DNA of 64,000 bases from Asparagopsis taxiformis (lineage: Eukaryota; Rhodophyta; Florideophyceae; Bonnemaisoniales; Bonnemaisoniaceae): assembly GCA_030407315.1 (NCBI GenBank), contig JALQPE010000345.1, positions 1 to 64,000 of the forward strand. Reading direction: 5' to 3'. Position numbers and translations under genes: made by a program. Below, piece by piece: positions 21,791 to 32,932 of this stretch. A model generated the notes under the pieces. That model was not told the DNA's origin, did not search any database, and saw nothing but the letters and a program-made list of their open reading frames with translations. Within the stretch, counting starts at the first letter, position 1. Each line of letters opens with the position of its first letter.

Positions 21791-24700
21791 TCATTTCATT
21801 CCTTGTATCGTTCGGTTGATTCCATCCGGGGAGCACTTCTCCGCGTCCAAAAGCTGATGAATGCTTCTAAAGGGATCCATTATGTAATATCTCTCCTCAA
21901 ACTTTTCTGCGATCATGTGTTGGGCAATTCCTTGTCGTGTTCTTGCAATTTTTGGCACAGAATGAATCAAAACCCCAACAATATTCAGCAGAACTGATGG
22001 ATCCTCAACAGTTGGTGAAGAGAACATATTCGATCCCGCGTTCACTCGATACAATTGATCCCACCTTTTCCTCTTCAGCCCTGACACCCAGTCAGCGAGA
22101 ATCAAATCATGTGTAGAGATTCCAGAGGAAAGGTGAAACGTATATCTCAAGATGCGAAGGATTCTCCCATAGTACACTGAAATAGAATTATTGCCACCAT
22201 CAACTTTGAACTGCGCAGAAATGAAGTAGTCAGGCCGGATATCGCCAGAGCAATGCCGCTTGGACTCCTTCGCGCCGTACCTCTCCCACCCATTTCCGGA
22301 ATGGTTCTCTAAAGAACCAAAAGATAATATCCTGTCTTGTTTTGTTGCTTCATGTTCCTCTGCTGATGTCAGATTAACCGTTTTCATAATGTATTCACAC
22401 AAAAGGCGTCTTAGGTTTAGGTGTGGATGAGAAACCTCTGAAAGAAAGTGTTCCCCATCTGGGAATAGTAGCTTCCGGTCCTCATCACTTTTCTGTTCCT
22501 CAGGGGCAGTGAAAGGCTCAGAAAAGAAGAGCTTGTAGCTCTCCAGTAGTTTCTCCCCTTCAAATATATATTCTGCTGCTAGATTGGTTGCATTAAGCCT
22601 TTTCTTGATAAACCCAATGTAGCGCTCTACCCAGAACTGACTGTAGATCACCGGTGGTCCGCATGCTTCAACACAGTCCCTTAGATGCAATATCTGATGA
22701 AGTGTTGATTTGCACAGCCCAACTCTCCTTGGATCGTATCCAAAATAGTTTTTTTCGAAGTTCTTCAGGAAGGAAATTGCAGATTCATGGAGGCGCCCAA
22801 CGTCCTCCTTCGAAAGACTTGCCCGAGAACACAGCTCGACAACATTGCTGAAGCACCACAATCCATCCATAAGACGGCTCGGTAGGTGTCCTTCCATCAA
22901 TATTGGTGCGTAAATCACTGCAAAATCTTTGCACTGTGTTGCTTTCCACGATGAGTACCATTAGGAATCTAATGGCACAGACCCGAAAGCCCTTTCACAA
23001 GTTCCTGATCCAATGTTCGCGAATTCCTTGTCTATCATTTCCCATTGATGAGCAGAAAGGACAAATTCCGCTGTACTGAAACCCGATCTCTGGATGTGGA
23101 CACTGTCCCCCTTCCATATTGACATTAGATCTTTGATGAGGTTTAGAAATAGGTGCATAGTATCAATAGGGAAAGAAGAAAACGGAAAAACAGTGTGAAG
23201 TTCCATAACACTTGTCTTCCTCTTAATGCCAGTTTCCACATTGATCTTGCGTTTCTGCGCAGATGTCATGCACGGACGTTCTAACGATTCCCATATACCA
23301 TTGACGGACTCTTCTGATCTGCAGTCCAAATTTTCGGGATCATACAGCCGTTCGTATTTCGATCTCTTACCATTGGATACTCTTATCTTCGAAGGGAAGT
23401 AGTAGTGATTTGAACCTCTTAAGCGGAAGCCGACAATCCCGCAGAAGCGACACGGACACTTTCTGTTAGATCCTGTAAGTCCGGCAAGCTTAGCTACTGC
23501 TGGAGAGTCTCCAGTAACCCATAAAACATGCACACGGACCTTTCGTACTGATCCATCCCAGAATTTGATCGGCGTTCCTCCGTTGCGATTGATTTTGGAT
23601 ACCTCTTCCAAAAGTGGTTGAAGGAAAGTGTGCAGTAGAACAGACTCCTTCGGGCCCTTTATGACTCCCAAAGGTATAACATTCCACATGAGGAATCTCA
23701 TCTGCGGTGGGAGGTTATGGACAAGAGCGACAATTGGCCAACAGTCATATTTCCTGTTTCCATAAGGTTGGAATCCATCACATGATAGGGAAATGAAAAT
23801 ATCGTTTTCTATCATGTCATCACCACCTAGGGATGATACAATTTTCTTGAACAACCATCCACTGAAAAAGTCATCAATGTATTCCTCACCATCCGCTGAC
23901 TTGGACTTCTTTCTCCTCTCCATGTAATCATATAGTACCTTACATGTGTTTTTATTTTGGACCCAAGCTCGAATTCGAGGTAGAAGAGGGAGATAATCAA
24001 ACGAAGTTATCTCGGTAAATTCATCCCTTTCAAGGCAAACAATGCATCCGTTGAAACTTCCCGGTGACTCCGAAATCATAACTCCACTATCGTTGAATTC
24101 GATTTCAGCTTTGTTGAGAAGCATGTGTCCTCTACAAGTTAGATAGGAAATCGGGAGGAGATTAGAATACTTTGCCATGTTTCGACGTATCGTTTTCCAT
24201 GACTTGTACGATGAAGAGATATTTTCGAGTACAGTGTCCATCACGGTTGCTGGAAGAGAGAACTTGACACCAAAGTACACCCATTTCTTATTCGAGTCAC
24301 AGCAGGATTTGAATCTCACACGGTTAAAAACTCTTGTTGAGAAATTGTTAGATACGTCCTGATGATTTTCTGTCTGTTCCATTTCGAGAACTTCATGTTC
24401 TTGGGATATAGGGATTGTATTTAACGGATCTTGAACATCCTGCAGTGCACAGCTCGGGTCTGCGAGAAGAGAACTCATCATTCCAAGCGCTTCTTCGGTG
24501 GAAGACTCAAACATAGAGGAGGAATCAGAATCCCCTTCGAGACTAATAGAACCAGGTCTGCCAAAATCATGACGTTCTGACTCGACATCCGCTTCGTCTC
24601 CACTACAACCTATATCCCCATATTGTTCCGTATGATTTCCGCCGTTTTTTTCCGTCACATACATCCGTTTCTATACTGCGTAGCCTCTTTGCCTTCATAT

Positions 24701-24920
24701 TTTCGAGCAATCTTTCCTCTTGTAAACGATAGAATCGATTAGAAACACTCTGAGAAGCAGAAAAGCTATTCCTTGGCCCTCGTGGCAGCTTGGGGAGGCC
24801 GAGAGATGTCCTCTTTCTGTTTGATATCGCACGGTGGCGCTTCATTGTACTTTTGTCTACGGGTTTTCCCGGGGGCCGACAACGACATCCATATTCTGCC
24901 AAACACACGAATCTGTCCAT
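21791..24920 (-). pseudogene. tnp2-type CACTA transposase of the 13.1-kb element (frameshift and nonsense)
   Basis: ATG at 24920. The N-terminus has a Cys/His zinc-binding-like segment (CLAEYGCRC, STMKRHR). A frame change at the T run near 24,650 leads into the main frame. The central tnp2 domain (PF02992 type) is clear: FISLSCDGFQPYGNRKYDCW, PIVALVHNLPPQMRF, GDSPAVAKLAGLTG, CPCRFCG, PIDTMHLFLN. A single in-frame TAA at 22961-22963 (after FGSVPLDS) interrupts it; the same frame continues with WYSSWKATQCKDF and runs to 21791, including GPPVIYSQFWVERYIG and EERYYIMDPF. Total about 1,040 residues. The family is sure. The gene as written is inactive. It is divergent from the accessory gene at 25.2 kb. 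Confidence 0.85.
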
Positions 24921-25217
24921 TTCCGCTTTCCTGTCACAGCGGTGAGTTTCGATGGATGCAAAGAGTTGCAGAAAAGTTAGTGCAGACGCAAATCCACTCC
25001 GAGCTATCTAGTTTTGTACAAAGATTATGCTTACAGTTTTCCTATGGATATATTTTGTGATCCATCGAAGACAGAGTAGTGAGCAATTGTGATAAGAAAA
25101 AAGGGAAAACGGTAAACTGCACCAATGCATCTCCAAGCGAAACAGTTAGATGGAAGAAGTTCAATGCTGCGTTGAGCTTTGTCTATAAAAGCTAGTATCG
25201 TCGCTAGTTGAGGCGTG

Positions 25218-26273
25218 ATGGAGTTCAGGGAATGTACCAAGCTTCCCTCATCCGGCATAGGATACTACCTCACAGCAAACCCTGTATCAGCAAAAGACAG
25301 GGAAAATCGAACAACCATAATGCCTGAAAGGAGAGGAAACCTCTTTCCTATTCCACCACCGACTAGGTGCCAAACTGACGGTTTACCTGTTAATGAAAAC
25401 GGAAAAGGGAAAGATATCTTTCGATTTGTCAATGTTTCTAAGTATCTGTACGAGTTTATCACGAAGCATAACGCAAACCATGAAGGAGATGAACTTATGA
25501 CCTACCAGACGTTCACTGACGATTTCACACATCGCCAGCGCAATACCAGAGCAAAGAACATCATTGCGTCACTATTGAACAAGAACCTCGTCGATGATTT
25601 TGGAACCAAGACCTACTGTCAGAGTCTTGCAGAACATCCGCGCGAAATGGAAAACTTAATCGAACTTGCCTCTCAAAACACTTCCTTGCATCTATTTTCA
25701 CGGACTGAAAACCACTGGGCAACTAGAAAGCTCATTGAAGAGAGGATGGCAACAAGGAAAAGGTCAGCAGAGGCTGCAAGGAAGAGTGAAAGTAGAGAAA
25801 GGTCCTATAACATTCAAGGACGTATAGGAAATGAGTTGAAAAGGGTCTCAAACTCGGAAGGTGGTATCAGATATGGACGTGTTGCCAAAAATGATGGTAG
25901 AAGTGCAGAAGTTGGTCGCTTACGTACGTTCGCTTCTAGATCGAGAAATCGGAAGAAATCAAGTTCATTGAAGAAGCCGGAGGAGAGAGTGATCAAAAAA
26001 TGTATCAGAAAGAAACATTATCAGAATTACAAGGATTGTGATTCCTCTGAGTCTGCGAATACTTCAAGAACCGGCAGCTCATCTTCTGGAAGCGGATATG
26101 GAAGTGAAAAGAGTGAGGAAATGTCAGCGAAACCTCTCAAGAGACCTAGAAGTCCTGAGAAGCGTTCTCAAAAGCATGAAAAAGGAATCAAGAAGACTTA
26201 CAGGACCAAAGTGAGAAGGGAGACCCACAGGAAAGAAGCAAGCGAGGGTGATCTAGCTGATCTATCGGATTGA
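25218..26273 (+). CDS. Accessory protein of the tnp2 element, 351 residues
   Basis: Start taken at ATG 25218 (the frame also has GTG at 25215). Residues about 60-150 look folded and helical (FRFVNVSKYLYEFITK, TFTDDFTHRQRN). The rest is basic and Ser/Arg/Lys-rich, with a Ser/Gly run (SSSSGSGYGSEKSEE) and several KR clusters fit for nuclear localisation. Divergent from the transposase with about 300 bp between starts, the usual position of the second, DNA-binding-type protein of CACTA elements. The frame is intact. A similar order (folded part, then charged disordered part) is seen in the broken gene at 45.9-47.0 kb of the other element. No named family. Confidence 0.55.
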   Translation: MEFRECTKLPSSGIGYYLTANPVSAKDRENRTTIMPERRGNLFPIPPPTRCQTDGLPVNENGKGKDIFRFVNVSKYLYEFITKHNANHEGDELMTYQTFTDDFTHRQRNTRAKNIIASLLNKNLVDDFGTKTYCQSLAEHPREMENLIELASQNTSLHLFSRTENHWATRKLIEERMATRKRSAEAARKSESRERSYNIQGRIGNELKRVSNSEGGIRYGRVAKNDGRSAEVGRLRTFASRSRNRKKSSSLKKPEERVIKKCIRKKHYQNYKDCDSSESANTSRTGSSSSGSGYGSEKSEEMSAKPLKRPRSPEKRSQKHEKGIKKTYRTKVRRETHRKEASEGDLADLSD

Positions 26274-27053
26274 AAAGTAAGATAGTTAGCTTACCTGAGT
26301 AGATCCAATTGTTCTGCAATTGAATGTGATGCATTAAAGGATATGCGTGAGGACTCGACAAGTGTGACTTCTCCATCTATCTCTCCCTCAAGCACAGGCT
26401 GAAAATGCAAACCTTCCACTCTAGATTATTCCGATTGCTTTTCATGGATGGTGCAAAGAGAGAATGCATAGCTTTAACCATTCCACACAAGCACCATTTG
26501 TGAATCTTGTACCGTTGCTGTGGTCTGCTGGTTATACGCGGAATGGACAGCTGTTGGAAAGTACACCAAATTGCGATGGGGGGAATATTTTTGACGATTT
26601 AATTAAAATAGATTATAACATTTAGTTCCAGCTAAAATTGTAAAATTTTCCAAAATGCGCTTTTCTACATGAAAAACTACCGGCATTAAGCCGGTAGTGA
26701 AGCTAGAGCTACTTTCGCATTCGATTTCGCCCTGGACAATGAACCCCATCTTTGTGACGACCATTCCACTCCTCTGCAAGTAGTCCACACCCAGATTCGA
26801 ACCCGCTGCCCCACGGTCATCCCAGATATTTTACCGGCTTGGCTATTCAGCCACACGGAGGGTCGTGGGCACATGGGGCCTAGAATGTAATATCAATTCA
26901 GAACAATCAATCTAGCCAAATGGGCTTCATTTTGATAGAACTATCTATCTCTCAGTTCTTTATAATCGAATAGTTCGCAAAGACATAGGCTTTATCATTA
27001 CGTGTCCGAAACGTGACTTCGTTTCAATCTCCACCGAGCGCCGAGTCGGAGAC
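26274..27053. other. Non-coding stretch with a tRNA-like repeat
   Basis: No protein gene. It contains the tRNA-like sequence listed separately, and an inverted pair ACTACCGG / CCGGTAGT at about 26,678-26,698. It may be the seam between the transposon's own genes and the captured DNA. Confidence 0.4.
26784..26856 (-). repeat. tRNA-derived sequence (SINE head or tRNA pseudogene)
   Basis: On the minus strand the A box TAGCCAAGCCGG fits TRGCNNAGYNGG exactly, and 31 bp later GTTCGAATC fits the B box. Acceptor and T stems do not pair well, so it is not a functional tRNA. It is either an old tRNA pseudogene or the promoter head of a SINE; no poly-A tail or second copy was found in the window. Confidence 0.35.
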
Positions 27054-28092
27054 ATGAACGCTCAACCTTTCCTGCTCCCACTCGCTTTATCCCAGTCCCT
27101 AGGAGCTAAGAAGCCCCCTCTTATTCCGCTCCGTCGATTAAATGATGCTTCCAGTGGCACCTCTGACCATTAATGGCTTTGACCATAGGTGTCCTCCGGC
27201 ATTAGATTTACTAGCAAGTCTAACTTTGCAGATGACTTCAACAAGCCCTCGTTTGCCCTTGGTATTTGCTTTCCAGGCAAGGCGTATACTGCCGGCACAC
27301 TTTCGGAAGATGTTGCCGAGTGTCAAACTTTTTCATTAATCTCAGCGGTTCCGATTATCCCTTGTTGCACCCTACGATGCAGAGACAAATTCTGGGTATC
27401 ATGCTCGACGACGCAAAAGACTTTCGTCGAAACTTTTTCAGTATCGACAGTACCACAGATAATTGGGACAAGTTCCATCTGCAACGTTTGCGAAACTTTT
27501 TCGTGGACGAAGTCTTTTCAGATTACAGTACAGATGGTCGATTGCTCTATAGCAGAGTTCTAAACCCGCTTGCTATTTCGAAAAGTGTTCCATTCAAGAG
27601 CATCATCATGGATGATCGTCTCGAATGGTTTTGTATAATATTCCGTTGATTCCGATCTTTCACGTCAATTTATTGTCACCTTGGGGCTCCTACGAGCCTG
27701 TGATGAGCATTTTTTCATTACACTCGCGTACAACATTCCGCGCTTCAAGCCCACAATGATTGGAGGCTATTTGCGAAAAGACATCTGGCATCATGAAGGC
27801 TGCGATCTAGCTCGCATCCGTTGGTCTTGGAAGAGAAGCGGCCTGATGGCAATTACCGTTTTCAGAAATGCTCGACAACAGTTTCAGTTTTCATGCAAGA
27901 AAATTTGCGCAAACCGATTAGCAACTTATGGATATTATTGACGAGCTTGCAAGCGACCCCGAGAGACAGAAGCATGTTCAAACTCAAATCAATGCCATGC
28001 TGAAAGAGTCTGGACCGGATTCGAGAAAAGGAAGGTTCTTTGTCCCATTTGGAAAAGGCTATTTTACTGTGACTGCTGTTGTAGAAAAGTAA
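27054..28092 (+). pseudogene. Captured GT14-type (core-2/I-branching) glycosyltransferase fragment
   Basis: After a frame change at the T run near 27,330 the text FINLSGSDYPLLHPT matches the hallmark of family GT14 (PF02485) enzymes, which transfer sugars to glycans or glycoproteins in the Golgi. Further family-like text: SRQFIVTLGLLRACDEHFF and, to the stop at 28090-28092, GRFFVPFGKGYFTVTAVVEK. The plausible coding text changes frame at least three more times, and the distance is short for the family (about 340 residues). ATG 27054 (MNAQPFLL) is a possible start but not certain. It lies inside the 13.1-kb element, so I read it as a captured, decaying copy. Confidence 0.62.
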
Positions 28093-28419
28093 TGGGTGCC
28101 GGGCAATGCTGACGACTGGAATGAATATATATGGACGAAGACAGGGGTGAGCCAATATAATTTGTTGCATATGTCTACCATCTTGTGTTGCAAGTCCCAA
28201 ACCGTTGGTTCCTGTGATAGTTGCATGAATTTCTAGAAACAGAATGGACTAGGAAAGTTCCTGACCCATTTCATGTTAGCATCCCTTGTAAATGTTTTGT
28301 TCGCTACTGTAGTAAAATCGATCGCAATCATTGCACACTGCTAGCTAATTTCAGCCAAGTCGGTAGACCATGGAGCATCATAAACATTGAACCATTTCAA
28401 GCAGAATAATGTGCTTTCT

Positions 28420-29045
28420 TCATGCAATTTGATCGCTGGCTGTGAGGGAACGATACAATGCCATCAATTTTTGAGTACCGAGTGATTGCAACGTTCGCTG
28501 ATATCTTTCCAAGATCCCGTCCGTTCGCCCTTCCTCGACATACATATCCACCATAGATGCTCTTAACATATTAATGATTGCGTATGTGGCGCGTTCAACG
28601 CGCCAAAGTTTGACGAAATTGATCAATTTCGTTGCAATCGATTGCATCATGATAGTTCTCTGCATTTCTCCATTGATGGAAGGGATGAAAGCTCGCGAGC
28701 ATGACGTCATCGACGAGACTGTCATCCTGTTCAACATAGCTCTCGAGATCAGACGACAGCGCATGGAACCTATAAAAGTCACCGACGGCAAATTTGGGCA
28801 GCACAATAAGTATTGTCTATACGCTCTCTGCAGAGGATTTAAGCAGGAAATTAATCTCGGATAATACTGAGCTAAACACAGAGGAATCATAGTCTGCTTG
28901 CGAAATGGACACCTGGAACGTGGTTTCGTTTAGAACTGCCTCTAAAAACGGGCAGAGATTCAACCCGCACACTAAGACGCAAGCCTATGCAATTGTGTGC
29001 GCTTCAACAGATATTGAGCTTTCGATCGCGTCGATGCAGCATCAT
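28420..29045 (-). pseudogene. Captured DUF1415 protein gene with in-frame stops
   Basis: Minus-strand text gives GLNLCPF, LPKFAVGDFYRFHAL, DVMLASFHPFHQW and, after a frame change near 28,600, NMLRASMVDMYV and GILERYQRTLQSLG. These match the signature order of DUF1415 (PF07209): GLNLCPF, lvxP, ASFHP, LREAS, ERN-LrxLG. Two TAG codons interrupt the frame (before ACVLVCGLNLC and before TILIVLP). Palindromes at 28587-28605 and 28613-28632 sit where the frame changes. DUF1415 has no established function that I can name. The family is common in bacteria and plastid-bearing eukaryotes. Confidence 0.65.
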
Positions 29046-29260
29046 GCTGGATGATTTGTGGCTGTGAGCGGTCCACAGGGTCGCAGGGGGCGTCACCTTT
29101 TTGAATTCGAAATGTCGCGCTCAATACCAATCGAATTTTTGTTTCAATATCTCCCGACCAAGTTTTCAGAGTCGTTCGGTTTCCAAGGTACTCACCTCAC
29201 TACTCCTTCACAAGACCGTCAAGGCGATTCCTACCCCAAGCTCGAGTAGAACGGCACAAC

Positions 29261-30855
29261 ATGGAAGCATCCTGCAACTGTCTTCTGAAAACACTCGAAC
29301 AGGCCGACTTACCTTTATTGCGAACTGTGCTCCCGAAACACCGCGAGCAGGATGACACGTCTGATTTACCAGAGTTATCCTCTTTCATCCTGGAGAGAAA
29401 AATTCCGCGGTTCTCCCAATTCCTTCGCGAAACACTCACACCGGCTACTGAGAACATCAACGACGTTCTCGAGGAGAAACATGCGAAGTATATATACGCG
29501 ATATCGCAATTATACAAGCAGTCTCATATATCCTTTGGCTCATTGTGCAGAACAGCGTTACAACCATCTCCCCATCGGTACGCGACGTTGTGGCGATCTA
29601 CACGCTATCCCCCTCGCGTTGCCAGATGGTCAGGCCCCAGAATCAGGTCGCCAAAATATGCCAGTGGCTCTTCCATTCCGGCGATGGACAGCGTGAACTT
29701 GTCGTCCCTCAGACTATGCTATACTTTCTTTTGATCAGCTTCGGAGACGAGAGCATGTTTGTGCGCAAGGACGATGCCAAGCCTGTTAGACCCGGCGGCA
29801 CTGCGGCAGATGTAAAGAGAGTTTACAAAATGCATGATTCTTTGAATATGCTTGAGCTGTCTCAAGATGTGCCCGATACAGGTACTATTCGAACCTTTCT
29901 TATGTGTCGTGCTACTTCCGCAATTTATTTCCGTCTTGAAGATGGTCAAATTTTTCTCGCTGACTTTCTCACTTTGTTTGGAAGATATTCAAGAAGCCTT
30001 CTTCAATGCACTACTCAACGAACTCTCTTTCATTCGAAAATCTCGTGCTGATTTCTTTGGCAGAGTCTTCCTGCTCGAGTGGAAACTGGAAAATTCGCAG
30101 TCGATTTCCCGAATGTTCAGGACTATTACTGAGAAAGCACTTTTAGCTGGCACAGAGCCGTTTGCGTCAAACTTGAGAACAGTCTTGTCAGCTTTTCATG
30201 TAAACAAGCGTACCAAGGGTGTGGATGGCCTTTTGGATCAAAACATATGTACCGATCTTATTCAAAAAAGTATGACGGTCACCAACCCGTTTGTGCGCCG
30301 CAATGCCGTCATCATCTTGGCCGATGCTTTCCAATTCACACCCCGAGCGCGTTGATGGAAAAAATCGAGAAAGCTATGGAATTCCAATGCGGCAAATTAC
30401 ATGATTTGCTTCATGACCCCTCTCCAATCGTCCCCCGTGCAACAGTCCAAGGCGTTTGTCGTGTTATCGGTCTATGGTGGGAGCTCGTACCTCTTGCTAC
30501 TGCCTAAACGATGCTCCAACTCATTACGACAAAGTCTGCATTCGATTCCTCTTCAGCTTAAGTGCGTATTTCTGTCTACGAGGGCATCAAAGTTCTACAG
30601 GAAAACCATTTTACGCACAGCCATTGAGCAGTGGCCTTGTCCAGATTGGGCAGTCTCTTTCATAACAATATTGAGAGAGTTCGAACTGTTTTTCTTGACC
30701 TTCTGGTGGTATTGAAAGCACAGAGAATAGTATCAATGCGGTGTTTTGATGCGGTCCCTGAGAAAGATCTTCTCCTACACTTTCCGAACGAATCTCCACC
30801 AGTCGCCTCGAGAATAATGAATCTCATTGTGTCATCATATTTTCCGCAGGACTGA
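29261..30855 (+). pseudogene. Captured condensin-II subunit G2 (NCAPG2/CAP-G2) fragment
   Basis: ATG 29261 begins a frame that changes at least four times. The family-like text is spread over the frames: FASNLRTVLSAFH, PFVRRNAVIILADAFQF, KLHDLLHDPSPIVPRATVQG, VCRVIGLWWELVP, RVRTVFLDLLVVLKAQR and PPVASRIMNLIVSSYFPQD. This order matches the HEAT-repeat core of NCAPG2 (LRxxLxxFH; N-A-x-L-x-x-x-FP; L-DPxPxVRstxvxGVCk; WWE-P; vRvaFvdLLlkikavr; PVSrRlv-l-fnSfxPvN). The protein is part of condensin II, which compacts chromosomes in the nucleus. The reading stops at 30855, where the true protein would run on for hundreds of residues, so only a middle part was captured. Confidence 0.72.
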
Positions 30856-31032
30856 ACAGGTAAGACTACTGAATAAATTTCTGCAATCCAAGTACGGTCA
30901 TGCTATTCCATGCTGGAGTATAGTAATGAGGCCTGCAAATATTTCTAAAGGAGTTTGAATCTCTACGTGTCTCCAGGACCGATTTGTGAATTTGCACTGA
31001 GATTTTTTTCATAGCAATTGATACACCACTAA

Positions 31033-32290
31033 TCACTTCTTCCACTGGGAACCGATCGAAACAGCGAAAGCGAGAACGTCGTAATGCATCTGGCCGAGGA
31101 CAGGGAAAAAGGACACCACAGACAGAAAACCCACGCCAGGAATCGCCAGCACAATCAATCCAGCCACCGTCAGCGTCGTGTTAACAAGAGCGATCAAGCC
31201 CTGTGCCTCGAACGACTTGCCGAGAACGGAAGCTAAATCGGTCACGACGGGCGCGAGTTCCTCATACATAAACGCCAAGCGACTTCTTCGTAAGCGACGC
31301 ACACTGGCTTCAATCGTCAGCAGATCCCACATGATCATAAAACTGAAGAGCAAACTAAGCAACGCCTTGAAAATGAGCTTTGTACTTGCACCAAGCAACT
31401 TTGTAATCAACGAGATCGTACTGGCAACTTACGGTCTGATACTCTTCTACAGCAACATACCAAACCTCCTAGAGCGCGCCTCGGACCATTCTGTCTCCTC
31501 CTCGGGTTTGCCGGGCCTCTCCACATGACTATCTGCGGGGGCGAATACGTCCTTACTGGCGGGGAGCATTCCCTTTGCGGCTGCCTGCGGCATCTCAATG
31601 GAGTACATGTTATACGTCTCGAGCTTTGTTGTGACGTCATCTCCGAGTTCCTCTCGCATGCTAATAGCGACGTAGACGTAGGGATTCTCCGACTGGAGCG
31701 TCGTGATAAAGTACTGGCTTTCGTGGACGACAGTGGGGATGGTCATGAGGGAGAAGACGGAAATCGCGTAGACGATGACTGTAATACAGTCATCGTCTAT
31801 AGTATAGGAGAGAGCGGTGGTAGCGCGTCGTGGGGCGCGGGTTTTTGTGACGCGGGTCATCCAGACCACGACGGAATTGGCGACGTAGCCGACGATGAAA
31901 GTGTCGAGCATGACGGGGAAGAAGGAGCGCAGCATGTAGAGTGCGAGGGCGAAAACGGCCCAACTGGCGATTGTTTTGAGATAAAGTTTGGAGAGGGCGA
32001 GTGACGAGGTGCGCACAGCGTCGCTGGCAAGCTCGGTACCCGAGAGCGCGACGGGGGCTGTGCGGACGACACGGATGGCGGGGACATGGTGCGCGATGCG
32101 GGGTGTTGGTACGGGTGCAGGGCGATGCGACGGGTGTGGATGACGGTATGGGCGGTGTATTCACGGGAGGAAGGTGGTTTGAAAGGCTGGTTGGACTCGC
32201 ATTGTGCGACGGATGCTTTCGCGTGCTGCGCGTTGTGGTTTGGTGGTTGCGTGAATTTATGTGTATTTTGATGGTGATTGGGGTCCGGGG
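31033..32290 (-). pseudogene. Captured AI-2E-family transporter-like membrane protein fragment
   Basis: Minus strand: TM segments AVFALALYMLRSFFPVML, VYAISVFSLMTIPTVV, LIFKALLSLLFSFMIMW and ALVNTTLTVAGLIVLAIPG. The order and the text KSFEAQGLIALVNTTLTVAG and GVGFLSVVSFFPVLG resemble the C-terminal half of AI-2E/PerM-type transporters (PF01594). Upstream of about 32,016 the frame changes and a Ser/Pro/Arg-rich leader (SSAQPPSRSRVPSLPATLC) may be a plastid transit peptide. Two stops (TAG, TAA) interrupt the frame at about 31,430-31,450. The C-terminus is cut at 31033 before the last helices. A 31-nt palindrome (31769-31799) lies within the coding text. Substrate unknown. Confidence 0.55.
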
Positions 32291-32502
32291 GGATTTGGTT
32301 GGAATTGGGTTTTTTGAGATGTTTAGGTTTTTGGATTGGGACATTTTTTAGATTGAACGTGACCTTCCGTGTTTGGTTTGTTGCCATGTGGCGATTGGAG
32401 TGAAATTTGATGCATGATAGGTGGCGGTTCCTACATCGGTAGAAATGAGTTTTCGGTTTTTATTGGCCGTTTGAAAATCTGCCGTAATCTCAGCTTGTCG
32501 CC

Positions 32503-32805
32503 GTGGATACCATTAAAAGAGTATTGAGTTTTCAATTGGCCCGATTTCAGAATCGCTTGTATCGCACCAAGTGGCACGTATTCTCTGTTGAATTTGACAA
32601 TACAGAGAAAGCGTTCACGGTCACCGAAACGGCAGGGTCACTTACAGATGCTCGGAAAGTCTTGAAAAAAGTAATAGAGATGGTGAACGGTATACCTGCG
32701 ACGGATCAGAAAGATTCTGGAGCGGATTTAGGCTTCGATCAAGCTCAAGAAGAAGGGGAAGAAGAGACAAACGAACAGTCGCAACCTAAAACACAAGAAA
32801 ACTAG
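32503..32805 (+). CDS. Unrecognised 100-codon open frame, likely a captured exon
   Basis: Begins with GTG, not ATG; upstream in frame is TAA, and the text just before (TCTCAG) could be a splice acceptor, so this may be the last exon of a longer gene. Predicted folded part: QLARFQNRLYRTKWHVFSVE, ARKVLKKVIEMVNG; then an acidic Gln/Glu tail. No family recognised. It lies between two captured gene fragments inside the 13.1-kb element. Confidence 0.35.
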   Translation: MDTIKRVLSFQLARFQNRLYRTKWHVFSVEFDNTEKAFTVTETAGSLTDARKVLKKVIEMVNGIPATDQKDSGADLGFDQAQEEGEEETNEQSQPKTQEN

Positions 32806-32932
32806 CATTGGCAGTATGAAGGTCTGCATCTCTAAACGTTGTAAATATTGAGGCTGGCTATTCCTCGCCAAAATTCCTCCAGATGATACTATACAGCCAC
32901 GATTATGTCCAACAGCAGCTCACGACCAGAAC

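Noticed and set aside
26784..26856. Functional tRNA gene
   Set aside because: Box A and B match but acceptor and T stems do not pair, and there is no consistent anticodon arm.
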